DNA from: Phymatolithon calcareum
Taxonomy: Eukaryota > Rhodophyta > Florideophyceae > Hapalidiales
NCBI GenBank assembly: GCA_977006965.1
Contig: OZ345353.1
Span: 3,038,001 to 3,102,000, forward strand
DNA: 64,000 bases
Reading direction: 5' to 3'
Within the stretch, counting starts at the first letter, position 1, and every line of letters starts with the position of its first letter. Of this stretch, positions 10,784 to 21,489 are shown in pieces. Both the position numbers and the translations under genes were made by a program. The notes below the pieces were generated by a model, which saw only the letters and a list, made by a program, of their open reading frames with translations, searched no databases and was not told the origin of the DNA.

Positions 10784-10794
10784 TTGGCGGGAAA
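10784..10794 (+). promoter_or_regulatory. E2F/DP-like site 1 upstream of MCM7
   Basis: The sequence TTGGCGGGAAA is a perfect match to the E2F consensus (TTTCCCGCCAA on the other strand). It lies about 200 nt upstream of the MCM7 ATG. MCM genes are classic E2F/RB targets in animals and plants, so S-phase control is inferred. Confidence 0.7.
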
Positions 10795-10858
10795 CGCAAA
10801 AAGTAATACACCACAGACCAATGATTAACGTTCCATCAATAGTATCATACTATTCATT

Positions 10859-10869
10859 TTGGCGGGAAA
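10859..10869 (+). promoter_or_regulatory. E2F/DP-like site 2 upstream of MCM7
   Basis: A second identical TTGGCGGGAAA, 75 nt from the first and in the same orientation. It sits between MCM7 and the divergent MeaB gene, so it could affect both. Confidence 0.7.
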
Positions 10870-11130
10870 TGAGTACGACACCCCACACATCGAATTAAGA
10901 TTACTTTGATTAGCCAATTTAACTCTGAAAAACGGGTACTGTTCTGTACCAACTACTGCAATAAAATCTCATAATTCCGATCTGCAATTTTGGATATCAA
11001 TGGTTGCCAGATCCAATCTGAATTAGATCTAAGATCCCCTCCCTTCTTGTATCAATTCATTGGTTCTCGCAGTGAGGTAGAATCTGTGCTCACGTCCAAG
11101 AGGCAAAAGCTTCCGCTTCCACACTTATTA

Positions 11131-12177
11131 ATGAGCATCGCCTCCCGCCTCGCAGATGGAGTTCTTTCCGGCAGTCGATTGTCCCTTTCTCGAGCAATAA
11201 CGCTCATAGAGTCACAAAACCGTGCCCACGCTCCACTCGCAGCCGAGCTTCTCGATCGCGTGAGCGCATCAGCTTCACGGCGAACGACATTCCGCGTGGG
11301 CATCTCCGGAGCACCAGGTGCAGGAAAGAGCACTCTTATCGAACGTCTAGGGCTCCACATCGCGAGCGAGGAGTCACGTGTGGCCGTCCTTACCGTAGAT
11401 CCGTCTTCAACTCTATCCCGCGGAAGCATTCTTGGCGATAAGACGCGCATGGCGGGACTTGCGCAGCATCCTTTCGCGTACGTGCGACCAAGTCCGTCAC
11501 GCGGAGTACTCGGCGGTCTTGCAAGACGCACGGACGAAGCTGTCGCGCTCTGCGAAGCCGCAGGGCATTCTGTGGTTATTGTGGAGACTGTAGGTGTTGG
11601 CCAATCTGAGGTTGCCGTCTCCGACGTCGTTGACATTCTTCTACTGCTTGTCGCGCCTGCTGGTGGTGACGATGTTCAGGGATTTAAGAAAGGACTTCTA
11701 GAGTTTGCCGACCTCATTGTCGTTAACAAGGCTGATGGTGCAATGACTGCGACGGCGCGAAGCACTGCCCACGACTTTCGGGGATCAGTCAGCTTGGCCA
11801 GGGGGCGACGAAACAGAGGTACACCGCGTGTCCTGTTGCACAGTGTGAAGCAACGCACGGAAGCTATTGATGGCGGACAAGGAATGGGGAATAACGAGGA
11901 AAGGGTGCTGAGTACTGAGGAATTGTGTTGCGCAGTGGAAGATATTCGTGTACAATTGGAGAGTAGCGGGGAGTTGATAAGAAACCGTGTAGCTCAGAGA
12001 GAGCGGTGGATGTGGGGGGAAATCCGGAGCGAGTTGGAGGCCAGGCTATCCGACAGTGTCTCTGTGAAAGAGGCAATGCCTAATGTTCGAAAGGGCTTGC
12101 GTGATGGGCAGCTGATGCCGCGTGCTGCAGCGCTCAGACTGGTAAATGAATTTTTGCAACAGCAAAGTACGAAATAG
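11131..12177 (+). CDS. MMAA/MeaB (ArgK-type) G3E GTPase
   Basis: The protein has 348 residues from the first in-frame ATG at 11131; the frame is open back to 10975 but only non-ATG codons are available there. The family (human MMAA, bacterial MeaB) loads and protects adenosylcobalamin in methylmalonyl-CoA mutase. Counting from that ATG, the motifs are Walker A G-A-P-G-A-G-K-S (60-67), the V-D-P-S-S-x-L-S-R-G-S-I-L-G-D-K-T-R-M run (about 89-107), the G3 region E-T-V-G-V-G-Q-S-E (152-160) and N-K-A-D (199-202). The C-terminal arm (W-M-W...) is also present. A mitochondrial presequence is expected but not obvious. In copy B an upstream ATG would add 18 codons to the N-terminal region; in copy A the 91-nt insert breaks that frame, leaving a 9-codon upstream ORF at 10869-10898. 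Divergent from MCM7. Confidence 0.88.
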   Translation: MSIASRLADGVLSGSRLSLSRAITLIESQNRAHAPLAAELLDRVSASASRRTTFRVGISGAPGAGKSTLIERLGLHIASEESRVAVLTVDPSSTLSRGSILGDKTRMAGLAQHPFAYVRPSPSRGVLGGLARRTDEAVALCEAAGHSVVIVETVGVGQSEVAVSDVVDILLLLVAPAGGDDVQGFKKGLLEFADLIVVNKADGAMTATARSTAHDFRGSVSLARGRRNRGTPRVLLHSVKQRTEAIDGGQGMGNNEERVLSTEELCCAVEDIRVQLESSGELIRNRVAQRERWMWGEIRSELEARLSDSVSVKEAMPNVRKGLRDGQLMPRAAALRLVNEFLQQQSTK

Positions 12178-12864
12178 TTCTCATCGCACTTCCCATGCAG
12201 ATCACCTCGATATCGCGTCTAACTTGAAGACGGCTTCAACATCAAGTGCTGGTTCGCGGAGTGCTTTAAAATGTGGAAGACATTTGCTGACACAGCACAA
12301 ATGTCGCCAATTTTGTGAAGTGACCTGAGGGAGAACATGGCTCAGCCCTGTAGCGTACCGATGGGCCAATTTTTCATAATATCAGTCCCAATGGGATCAT
12401 TGGCTCATCGGACGTCCTGGTACTCGTTGCAGCGAAGTAGACAAAGTCTACATTCAAGTCGTGCGGCTCTATCACACAATGGAAAGTACACGGAATCAAG
12501 AAAATTGAATACCGATGTTCCTCTTGCCCGATCCGCAATTTGCAAGTGCACATTATCCTCTCCTTCTGGTGGCATGCCTATACAAAGAATGGCGTCTCTT
12601 GATAGAAAGCGTGTTCCATTGGAGAAGACGACTGAAGACGAGAGTAGTATATCTGCCGGTTCCCATCGCGTATGCAACGCGTCATACTGCAAGACATCGT
12701 TTTAGCATGAGCTGAGAAATTTGTGGAACTTTTCAATGATCCGACAGAAAAAGCGTATGCTAAACCTCAAGAATTTGTGAGTGACTTATTGTCGATTGCG
12801 GCTCTAATAGAAACCATGCTGGAGGACATGCGAGAGGCATACTTTGGATAATTCTTTATTTCCT

Positions 12865-13236
12865 TCATTCTTTGTCGAGAAAAGATAGCTCACGCAAAAG
12901 GTAAGTGTCTGAAGCTGTTTGAAACAGCTTTTCATTATTCAGATATTTGTGCACGTCTAGTGGTTTCCCACGGCATAATTCCTCTACAGCCTTAATGCCC
13001 CCTCGTTCAATAAACTTGCTTCTGGAGGCAGAGCGCACACTACAGCGCAGCAATAGATGTTCAACGGTTTCGTTCTTGCATACTGGATGGTACGCCATTG
13101 CATCCAAGCTGTCCCCGTTGCGAAAAGTGGCTACCAGAGGGGTAGAAGCCACTCTTGATTGACACGGAAGAGAGGATGAAGATATCTGCCGATCACGAAA
13201 AGGAATGTGCTCTGCTCGATAGCTGCATTGAAACAT
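12865..13236 (-). pseudogene. LINE-type reverse transcriptase C-terminal remnant, copy A
   Basis: The translated fragment contains N-E-T-V-E-H-L-L-L-R-C, the end of the Cys/His zinc-binding segment found at the C-terminus of many non-LTR retrotransposon polyproteins. A 15-nt-scale deletion compared with copy B removes part of the C-x2-C pair (H-P-V-C-K-N-E-T). A further colinear piece lies at 12405-12692. It sits inside the duplicated block, so it was already inserted before the duplication. Confidence 0.5.
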
Positions 13237-13843
13237 GCGTATTACCGTAGTGTTTACGACACCTGGCCAAGCTACTGAAGGCGAGTATCTCAGCGATTCG
13301 ATAACTGGAAGCGGCAGGGCTAATGGTTCTGAGTACAGAATGAATGGAGGAGAACCCTGACTTTTTGCTTGATCACGAAGAGCTTAAGTTTCTGAAGGAT
13401 AATTAGAAATTCAAGTATGTGCAGCGGTGGAAAGCGTACAGTATTCGAGCTCTACGTGACGTCAGGAATGCAAATCTGCCAACGACTTTCGTTCACTGTG
13501 ATTTGCCCACAGGAAATATATTTTGGCCTGGTGGAACAGGTTCATTTTGTTTTTTCGACTCGAACCAATCTCATGTATGTTGACTTCGCTACATTCGGCC
13601 ACGAGAAATTGTATGTGTACTGTACGTAAATGGGTATTGCGCTCACAGAAATTGCTGAAGTTGACGACGCTGTGCCCTTGGTGATATTTTTGTCAAGAAC
13701 TTTCCGGACATTGAATGAGCTAATTCATGTCGAGGAGCAAGCGAAATGTAACTGTCAAGATGCATTGAAAGTGGAATTGTGCTTCGTGTGGAGGAGAGTG
13801 CAGTGGACAGTAGAGAAATCAGAGACAAGCTCAAAACTACCTT
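13237..13843 (+). pseudogene. phosphotransferase-like (APH) C-terminal remnant, copy A
   Basis: The sequence corresponds to the last ~190 residues of the intact APH-like genes at 21.8 and 45.6 kb, in the opposite orientation. It is broken: an in-frame TAG follows L-K-D-N, the catalytic loop is altered (H-C-D instead of H-G-D) and frames shift several times. The matching 3' flank continues to about 14050 and the BED-like segment to 14358, so this is a piece of the composite unit rather than an isolated gene. Confidence 0.75.
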
Positions 13844-14238
13844 AGCAAACTGATGTGGACACAAAAAGTCTAGCTCTACCTTCTCTGCAGTCGTTGCAGT
13901 ATCAATACTGTACATGTGTTCCATGGTAAACATGATGTTGGGCTGAATTCTGCTAGACTTCCTATAGTTAGTAATGAAAAAGCAAATAGTTTACTGTGCC
14001 CATCAGGTTTTTACTCTAGACGCATGACGGATCGAATAACTCTTGCTTTTTGGACTTGATACAATGAGTTGGCCATTGGGAGCATCAATTTCGTTTCCCA
14101 ACTTGCCAGCGCTCAAAAACAGCCGTTTTGCACACATACAACAACACACCACACAAAAGCGAAAAACATTCCGTCGACTTAATTCGAAACAGATACGAGC
14201 CTTTTCGCCAGAAGAGCATACTGGCGAAGAGTGAAAAT

Positions 14239-14358
14239 GGATGTCGGCAATCATCCTAACACCAGATCGGCCTGGCAGATAATAAAGGACCACATCGATC
14301 GATGTGGTCCTGCCTTATCTTCCAGGCCGACCTGGTGTTAGGAAGATTGCTGACATCC
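14239..14358. repeat. 120-bp near-perfect palindrome derived from the BED-finger segment
   Basis: Two 60-nt arms meet without a spacer at CCACATCGATCGATGTGG (centre between 14298 and 14299), with only a few mismatches and no gaps. Each arm resembles the G-N-H-x-N-T-R-S-A-W coding stretch of the BED-like peptide at 21343. It is an inverted duplication of that stretch and should fold into a long cruciform or hairpin. Confidence 0.9.
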
Positions 14359-16059
14359 AATTCCACACCGCATTTTTGATGTTCGCCGTACCCTCGAAAC
14401 AGGTTGCGTGACCCTGAAAATTTCACAGGAGTTCATAGGTAGTTGAGTTCTTCGAGGCTCTGACGCACAATGTATATCTTGTACTGCCAAACTTGCCGCT
14501 AATGACAATTTTGCCACTGCAGTAGCAAATATCTACAGCGGTGGCAAATAACCACAAACGTTGGCAAATCTGTGGTTAGCGGCAATTCTGGCATTATAAG
14601 TGTTAGCCCCTAGAATAACAGACCTACCTGCTGTTTGGGCAAGAAATAATATATTATTGCAAGAATGTATCATGACAAGGCTGTAGTCGGCACTCAACAC
14701 TATCTCCACTTCTCGGCTTACCGTCATTCGTGATCTGAGATTATGAATCATAGGGGCCATCTAACTCTTCTGGAGATTTTCTAGGTTGTTAGCTAGCTGT
14801 TATTCTCTGGTGACCATGCAGAGTGTCAGCAGCACATGACGCAGTGAAGGTTTTGTGAAGTGCCGGGAGAGCAAGTCTTCGACAGCATTTGACAAGCGCA
14901 CTACTTGTCGACGTTCAGTCGCGCCAGAGCGTACATTTGCATTCGAGAACAGTGTTGGACGCCACGTTACCCCTAAGAAAAGTAAAAGGATGATTGTCGA
15001 GGTCATGATGTCTACTTTTGTTGTGCAAAACAACTGCAGAGTTTGAAAATGGAAGACCTCGACCATTGTGTTATCACAATGTATTACGCTTGATAGTGCC
15101 ACAATATACTTTTGCGACATATCTGCTGTTAGTAATTGCTTCACTAAGCATGCTGAAGACATCTATGAGCTTGGCACTGTTGATGCGCCTGATAGCGAGC
15201 AACTTTCATGAGCAAAAAATTAAATGAATCTTGTGATAGCGAGGAAGGCTTGGAGACTGCCTGCCTTGAAAGACTTTAGAAAGATCTGCGGTTTTATTCG
15301 AAACATAAAACCGAAATTTTGGCGACTTTGCTTTCCCGGCGTCCAACGGTCTAGCTCCCCAGAGAAGGCGAGCAGTGTCGCGCTTCTCCTTACTAGAGTT
15401 CCCGGACACCGTCCAGTAACTCTTAGGAACCTCCTCCCGGACAAGCACCGCTTGCCGAAGAACCGGATTGCCGTAGTTGTAGCCGTGCGATAGCTTCACT
15501 ACTACTACAAAAGACTATGAAGGGTGGGTGGGTGGGTGGTCAACAAAAGAACGCGGGCTGCCAACTCGAAAAGCTCACCTGTCTAGCCTCCTCCGAGAAA
15601 TCAGATATCGCACGAGTCCTTTGTGGGAAAAGGACAGCCGGTGTACCAAAAAGCTCCTCACGCTGTTCGCTGCCTTAAGCGCGGTTCACGTCTCGGTTCA
15701 GGCACGTTCCGAAGTGCGTGCCTCCGTGTGAACGCGTCTGCAAGCTTGCGATGCGTGTGCTGGAGATCAAGGTTTCTTCAGCGTCTTGCTTGATATAGAG
15801 ATTTCGATCGGCGAGGCTCGGACTCTAGAGCAGTTGCTGGCGACTGTGCGCGCCGGTGAGACTGTCGCGCAAGCTTTAGACTCTGCGCTGCGTGCAGCTG
15901 TGTTTTCAACCGCCGCCGGGTGTACGCGCCTGTGAATGTGACGCACAGAGTCTCGGCCTGTCGCAGCCCGGCGCCGCGTGGCGCAACCTGATGAGAGGGT
16001 CGCTTGGAAAGCGTCCAGAAGGCGTCCTTGGCCCGGTCGTCACGCGCGTAAGGGTTCTT
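14359..16059. other. spacer without recognised genes
   Basis: Several short overlapping frames (for example on both strands at 15206-15499) have no family similarity I recognise. A short (GGGT)n run lies near 15522-15540. From about 15650 the base composition becomes markedly GC-rich, unlike the AT-rich flanks. Confidence 0.4.
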
Positions 16060-16370
16060 CCAGGCGGCCACCGGTTGTGGCGCCCGGCGCTGTCGGGCGA
16101 CCTAGGTTGTCGCGAGAGCGTCTTAGCGTGTGGCGGCTTCTCGAATGCCGCTAGTTGCGGCTCGAGACGGTGTCGAACGACCTGGCTCGGCACGGGGATC
16201 CTTCGCGCTGCGCTGCTCCTCGACTGCCACTGGTTGCGGCTCCAAGACAGTCATTAGCGATGTCGGTCGACGCCCGGATGTCATCGCGCGTGGTCGCTTT
16301 CCCGCTGCCGCTGGATGCGTCGCCGTGACAAACCAATGGGTATCGATTCATGCGGGGCACCGGCGGTAGT
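16060..16370. repeat. degenerate ~80-bp GC-rich tandem repeat
   Basis: The motif T/A-G-C-C-x-C-T/C-G-G-T-T-G-C/T-G-G recurs at about 16073, 16153, 16232 and 16312, spaced 79-80 nt. About four decayed units can be seen. No coding role is evident. Confidence 0.5.
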
Positions 16371-16774
16371 TGTCTTGTAGAGGCGTGTATGCCATCATCG
16401 GTGGTCTGCACGCAGTGTATGATCTCAAGAGGTAGGTGATGGCAGGATTGAGGTGGGCAAATCTGAGAAGAATTCCATACCTCCGCACCGTTTCTGGCCT
16501 TGCTGCTCAGACAAAGGGTGTTCTTCGAAAAGGGTATCTTCCCTCAATTGAGGGAAAATTTCCGTAAAATAGACACTAGGCGACGGGAGATGGCCTTAGT
16601 GCCAGAGGTAAATTGGTCTCATACTGGACTTCATTCGAAAACTAGTTCGAACAGAAAAGGGCGGTATACTATTTGATGGTTTGTCGTACAAATTGGCGGG
16701 AAACGCAAAAAGTACACTACAGACCAATGATTAACGTTCCATCAATAGTATCATAACATTCGTTTTGGCGGGAA

Positions 16775-17969
16775 ATGAGTACGACATCCCACACATCTGC
16801 AGTTTTCGATATCAATGGTTGCCAGATCCAATTTGAATTAGATCTAGGATCCTCTCCCTTCTTGTATCAATTCATTGGTTCTCGCAGTGAGGTAGAACTT
16901 GTGCTCATGCCCAGGAGGCAAAAGCTTCCGCTTCTTCATTTATTAATGGGCATCGCCACCCGCCTCGCAGATGGAGTTCTTTCCGGCAGTCTATTGTCCC
17001 TTTCTCGAGCACTAACGCTCATAGAGTCACAAAACCGTGCCCACGCTCCACTTGCAGCCGAGCTACTAGACCGAGTTGGCGCATCAGCTTCACGGCGACC
17101 GACATTCCGTGTGGGCATCTCAGCAGCACCAGGCGCAAGAAAGAGCACTCTTATCGAAAGTCTAGGGCTCCACATCGCGAGCGAGGAATCACGTGTGGCC
17201 GTCCTTACTCTAGATCCGAAGCATTCTTGGCGATAAGACGCGCATGGCGGGACTTGCACAGCACCCTTTCGCGTACGTGCGACCAAGTCCGTCGCGTGGA
17301 GTACTGGGCGGTCTTGCAAGACGCACGGACGAGGCTGTTGCGCTCTGCGAAGCCGCAGGGCATTCTGTGGTTGTGAAGATTGTAGGTGTCGGCCAATCTG
17401 AGGTTGCCGTCTCCGACGTCGTTGACGCTCTTCTACTGCTTGTCGCACCCGCTGGTGGTAACGATGTTCAGGGATTTAAGAAAGGACTGCTAGAGTTTGC
17501 CGACCTCATTGTCGTTAACAAGGCTGATGGTGCGATGACTGCGACAGCGCGAAGCACTGCCCACGACTTCTGAGGATCAGTCAGTTTGACCAGGGGGCGA
17601 CGAAACAGAGGTACACCGCGTGTTGTGTTGCATAGTGTGAAGCAACGCACGGAAGCTAATGATGACGGGCAAGGAATGGGGAGTAACGAGGAAAGGGTGC
17701 TGAGCAATGAGGAACTGTGGTGCGCAGTGGAAGATATTCGTGTAGGATTGGAGAGTAGCGGGGAGTTGATAAGAAATCGTGTAGCGCAGAGAGAGCGGTG
17801 GATGTGGGGGGAAATCCGGAGCGAGTTGGAGGCCAGGCTATCCGACAGCGCCGCTGTGAAAGAGGCAATGCCTAATGTTCGAAAGGGCTTGCGTGATGGG
17901 CAGCTGATGCCGCGTGCTGCAGCGCTCAGACTGGTAAACGAAATTTTGCAACAGCAAAGTACGAAATAG
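16775..17969 (+). pseudogene. MMAA/MeaB-like GTPase pseudogene, copy B
   Basis: This duplicate of the gene at 11131 is disabled in at least three ways. A 20-nt deletion at 17218/17219 (the bases at 11404-11423 in copy A) removes the V-D-P-S-S loop and shifts the frame to an early stop. Two or three base changes turn F-R-G into F-stop (TGA at 17571-17573). The Walker A motif reads A-A-P-G-A-R-K-S-T, with Gly to Arg next to the catalytic Lys, and the G3 motif reads V-K-I-V-G-V-G-Q. Its ATG at 16775 (MSTTSHTSAVFDINGC) may preserve an older N-terminus. The rest of the sequence is still close to copy A. Confidence 0.92.
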
Positions 17970-18558
17970 TTCTCATCGCTCTACCCATGCAGATCACCTC
18001 GATATCGCGTCTAACTTGAAGACGGCTTCAATTTCAAGAGCTGGTTCGCGGAGTGCTTTAAAATGTGGAAGACATTTCCCGACACAGCACAAGCGTCGCC
18101 AATTTTGTGAAGTGACCTGAGGGAGAACATGGCTCAGCCCTGTAGCGTACCGATGGGCCAATTGTCGATAATATCAGTTCCAATGGGATCATTGGCTCAG
18201 CGGACGTCCTGGTACTCATTGCAGCGATGTAGACAAAGTCTACATTCAAGTCTTGCGGCTCTATCACACAGTGGAAAGTACACGCAATCCAGAAAATTGA
18301 ATACCGATATTCCTCTTGCCCGACTCGCAATTTGTAAGTGCACATTATCCTCTCCTTCTGGTAGCATGCCTATACAAAGAATGGCGTCTCTTGAAAAAAA
18401 GTGCGTTCTATTGGAGAAGACGACTGAAGACGAGAGTAGTATATCTGCCGGTTCCCATCGCGTATGCATCGCGTCATACTGCAAGACATCGTTTTAGCAT
18501 GTGCTGAGAAATTTGTGGAACTTTTCAATGACCGGACAGAAAAAGCGTACGCTAAACC

Positions 18559-19047
18559 TCAAGAATTTGTGGGTGACTTATTGTCGATTGCGGCGGTAAT
18601 AGAAACCATGCTGGAGGACATGCGAGAGGCATACTTTGGATAATTCTTTCTTTTCTTCATTCTTTGTTGTGGAAAGATCGGTCTCGCAAAAAGGTAAGCG
18701 TCTGAAGCTGTTTGAAAGAGCTTTTCATTGTTCAGAGATTTGTGTACGTCTAGCGCTTTCTCGTGGCTTAATTCCTCTACAGCCTTGATGCCCCCTCGTT
18801 CAATAAACTTGCTTCTGGAGGCAGAGCGTCCACCACAGCGTAGCAATAGATGCTCAACTGTTTCGTTACAGCCGGTATTACAAATCTTGCATACTGGATC
18901 GTACGCCATTGCATCCAAGCTGGCCCCATTGCGAAAAGTGGCTACCAGAGGAGCAGAAGCCACTCTTGATTGACCCGGAAGAGAGGATGACGATATCTGC
19001 CGATCACGAAAAGGAATGTGCTCTGCTCGATAGCCGCATTGAAACAT
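18559..19047 (-). pseudogene. LINE-type reverse transcriptase C-terminal remnant, copy B
   Basis: This is colinear with 12865-13236 but keeps the full Cys/His segment: C-K-I-C-N-T-G-C-N-E-T-V-E-H-L-L-L-R-C, as in the zinc-binding C-terminus of non-LTR retrotransposon ORF2. No reverse transcriptase core is attached. A further colinear piece is at 18197-18484. Confidence 0.55.
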
Positions 19048-19079
19048 GCGTATTACCGTAGTGTTTCCGACACCTGGCC

Positions 19080-19670
19080 GAGCTGCAGAAGGCGAGCATG
19101 TCAGCGATTCTGGAACTGGAAGCGGCAGGGTTGATGGATCTGCGTACAGAATGGATGGAGAAGAACCTTGACTTTTTGCTTGAACACGAAGAGCTTAAGT
19201 TTCTGAACGATAACGAGGAATTCAAGTACATGAAGCGTTGGAAAACGTATATTATCCGAGCTCTACGCAACATCAGCAAGGCAAAGCTGCCAACGACTTT
19301 CGTTCACGGTGACTTGCCAACGGGAAATATGTTCCGGCCTGGTAGAACAACAGGTTCATTTTGCTTTTTCGACTGGCACCAATCTCATATTGGTTGCTGT
19401 CTTTCCGACTTTGCTATATTCGGCCACAAGACGTTGTCTGTTTACTTTGCGGAAATGGGTATTGTGGTCACAGAAGTTGATGAAGTTGACGCTGCTGTGT
19501 CCTTGGTAATATTTTTGTCAAGAGCTTTCCGAACATTGAATGAGCTAATTCATGTCGAGGAGCAAGCGAAATGTAACTGCCAAGATGCATTGAAAGTGGA
19601 ACTGCGCTTCGTCTGGAGGAGAGTGCGGTGGACAGTGGAGAAATCAGAGACAAGCTCAAAACTTCAGTAG
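19080..19670 (+). pseudogene. phosphotransferase-like (APH) C-terminal remnant, copy B
   Basis: The 190-residue open frame matches the C-terminal 40% of the intact APH-like proteins and keeps the catalytic motif F-V-H-G-D-L-P-T-G-N and the metal-site F-F-D-W. The N-terminal half is missing, so it is 5'-truncated. Unlike copy A this stretch has no internal stop. Confidence 0.75.
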
Positions 19671-20197
19671 CGAACTGATGTGGACACAAACAGTCGAGCT
19701 CTACCTGGCCCTTCAGACGTTGCAGTACCGATACTGTACACGGGGAACAGTAGGCCAAACCGTTCCCTAAGTTAAAAATAGAAATCGGAGATTTTACGTC
19801 TCCTGGACCAGATTTTCGCGCTGAATCGAGTTCTGCCGTTGCTTTTACAATATGGAAACGGTAAATACACTATATCTGATGTTACCATCGCTCCAGATCG
19901 TCAAGAACATTAACTGTCAATTCAGGGAAGTGAAAACGAACTGTAGTTTTAAGAATCTTACCATGCCGTATTCGTGACATTCTCGTTCGGGGACGGTGGG
20001 CCATGTCCAGTGGACCTCGTATTTTCGACCTCGCTTGAAGGGAAAAAGAACAGCATGACGCCTCGTGGCGAAGCTTAGGTTAACGGAATGGAAAGATTGC
20101 AGTTGAGCTGCTTTGATTGTGAATGGAGCCGTCTCCAAGCAATGAAGACCCAGTATCCTTTGCGTTCGTTTACCGTTGGAATGAGAGCCCGCTGAGT

Positions 20198-20825
20198 CTG
20201 TGAAAACTTGATTGAGTTGTTTTGGACCTCCAATTCTGTTCTTTCGTGATCTGAAGTAGTAGCCTGCGCGACGATCTTGACTGCAACGGTTCCTTAACAA
20301 TATTACTCATTTCGAACTGCTCGATTGACTCAAACGTTGACTTCAACCACTTGCCGAACGCTTATATACTCGCATGTCGATCGTCCCCATGATCGTGAAC
20401 GCCCGTTTGTAACAGAATGCCATAATATCTCACGTACCCGGACGTCAGCAAAGTACATATTGGAGGAAATGATACAATGAGTGCAAAAAACTACAAATCG
20501 TCACGGTATGCCGGCGTCCGTGATTTGTTTTTCCGACTGCAAAACTTCGATTTTTAAATATCAGTTGAAAGCTGTAGCAGAAAGCAGAGTCCCTTACCGG
20601 TCACTGTCGCTCCCGCAGCGTCGTTAAAGCTCGGTTTGACGAGAAGAGACATTGTTACTCAGAGATGATTGGCGCGTACAAAGAGTCAACGTCGTCGCCG
20701 AAAGCTGCGTCCTAATCCTGTCTGTCTCTGTCCCCCGATACTCTCTCTTCCCGCACTTCAACCTCTGCCCCAGCGTCTACTCCTGCCACGGCTATCCTGA
20801 ATGTCCCCGTGTCCCACACTTCCAG
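20198..20825. repeat. 628-bp direct repeat, left copy
   Basis: By eye it is identical to 23599-24226 over its whole length. It spans the spacer upstream of the APH-like gene and the start of the topoisomerase-III tail segment. The two copies are offset by exactly 3401 nt. Confidence 0.85.
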
Positions 20826-20970
20826 GGTGTCGTGGTTTGGGGATATCGCGGTGGGCACCGGCACTGCGAAGCATGTCATTAAACCGACGATCAACGTTCG
20901 TAGGAATAGAAATTTGTCAAGTTTACGTATCCACAACCAAATGGTTCCCCTCCTCCCCCTTCTCCTCATC
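20640..20970 (-). pseudogene. topoisomerase III tail-like segment, left copy
   Basis: A minus-strand frame with A-V-P-V-P-T-A-I-S-P-N-H-x-T-L-E-V-W-D-T-G-T followed by a D-R-D-R-Q...F-G-D-D-V tail is shared by four loci (20.7, 24.1, 44.5 and 48.1 kb). At the two longer loci it follows topoisomerase III zinc-ribbon sequence, so it is probably a C-terminal tail of that gene. Here it is isolated. Confidence 0.4.
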
Positions 20971-21342
20971 GGTTGCGGAAACTTCTAACTTATACACCCT
21001 ACATATGAACTGCTCAAGTATCTCCCGTGCGCAGCGCTCTCGGCGCCACCAACCAATAACCGTTCGGTCGTAGCCCGCATACCGCGCCGGTATCACAGAC
21101 GTACGTTCCACGAGGCATAGCCTTCGACTAATCGTTACCGACAACCTGTCGGAATGCTGCAAGTGAGTTCTTGTCACTGCTACGTCTCTTCCGGTACTTC
21201 CGTACGGTTCGCCCAACCTAATCATAATCCGACTTCACAGTTGAGATTGTACATAAGCGCCTCGCAAAGCTCACGTACCTGCGAACTCATGCGAAAATTT
21301 CGTGGCCACTTAACCTGTTTCGAAGGTACAGCGAACATCGAA

Positions 21343-21489
21343 ATGGTGAAAGCCATGTGCAAGAAATGCGGCAAGGAAGTCGAGGTCGGCAATCATAGTA
21401 GCACCAGGTCGGCTTGGGAGGCAAGGGCGAAGCACGCCAAGGACAAGCATGGCGTCACCAACACTGAGGTGTGTTTCGATAGGAATTGA
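21343..21489 (+). CDS. short BED-type zinc-finger peptide
   Basis: A 48-codon ORF starts with ATG at 21343. It shows C-K-K-C...W...K-H-A-K-D-K-H, a C-x2-C/H-x4-H arrangement with the conserved Trp typical of BED fingers, which bind DNA in hAT-type transposases and chromatin factors. It is convergent with the APH-like gene. A related, frameshifted version is at 45136 and a palindromic fragment at 14239-14358. It may be the remaining exon of a transposase or a captured finger; whether it is expressed is unknown. Confidence 0.45.
   Translation: MVKAMCKKCGKEVEVGNHSSTRSAWEARAKHAKDKHGVTNTEVCFDRN

Larger units (their letters stand above)
10668..13920 (+). repeat. segmental duplication, copy A
   Basis: A block starting CTAGGCGACGGGAGATGG, just upstream of MCM7, recurs at 16576-19742 in the same orientation. 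It holds the E2F-site spacer, the MeaB gene, a LINE remnant and the end of a phosphotransferase remnant. Copy A has an extra 91 nt (about 10890-10980), flanked by ATC on both sides, that copy B lacks. The approximate right end is where homology fades after TACTGTACA. Confidence 0.9.
16576..19742 (+). repeat. segmental duplication, copy B
   Basis: A second copy of the 10668-13920 block. It keeps both TTGGCGGGAAA sites (16693-16703 and 16765-16775) although no MCM7 gene lies beside it. Homology starts at CTAGGCGACGGG and ends near TACTGTACAC. Confidence 0.9.

Noticed and set aside
10990-11130. N-terminal extension of the MeaB gene
   Set aside because: It begins with TTG and there is no ATG before 11131 in this copy, though the duplicate suggests an older upstream start.
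15206-15499. Overlapping ORFs on both strands
   Set aside because: No motif, no repeat support and mutual overlap; likely chance.
19917-20300. 127-codon minus-strand ORF also present at 23456-23701 and 43620-44114
   Set aside because: It recurs only because the spacer repeat recurs; the copies are frameshifted against each other and show no domain.
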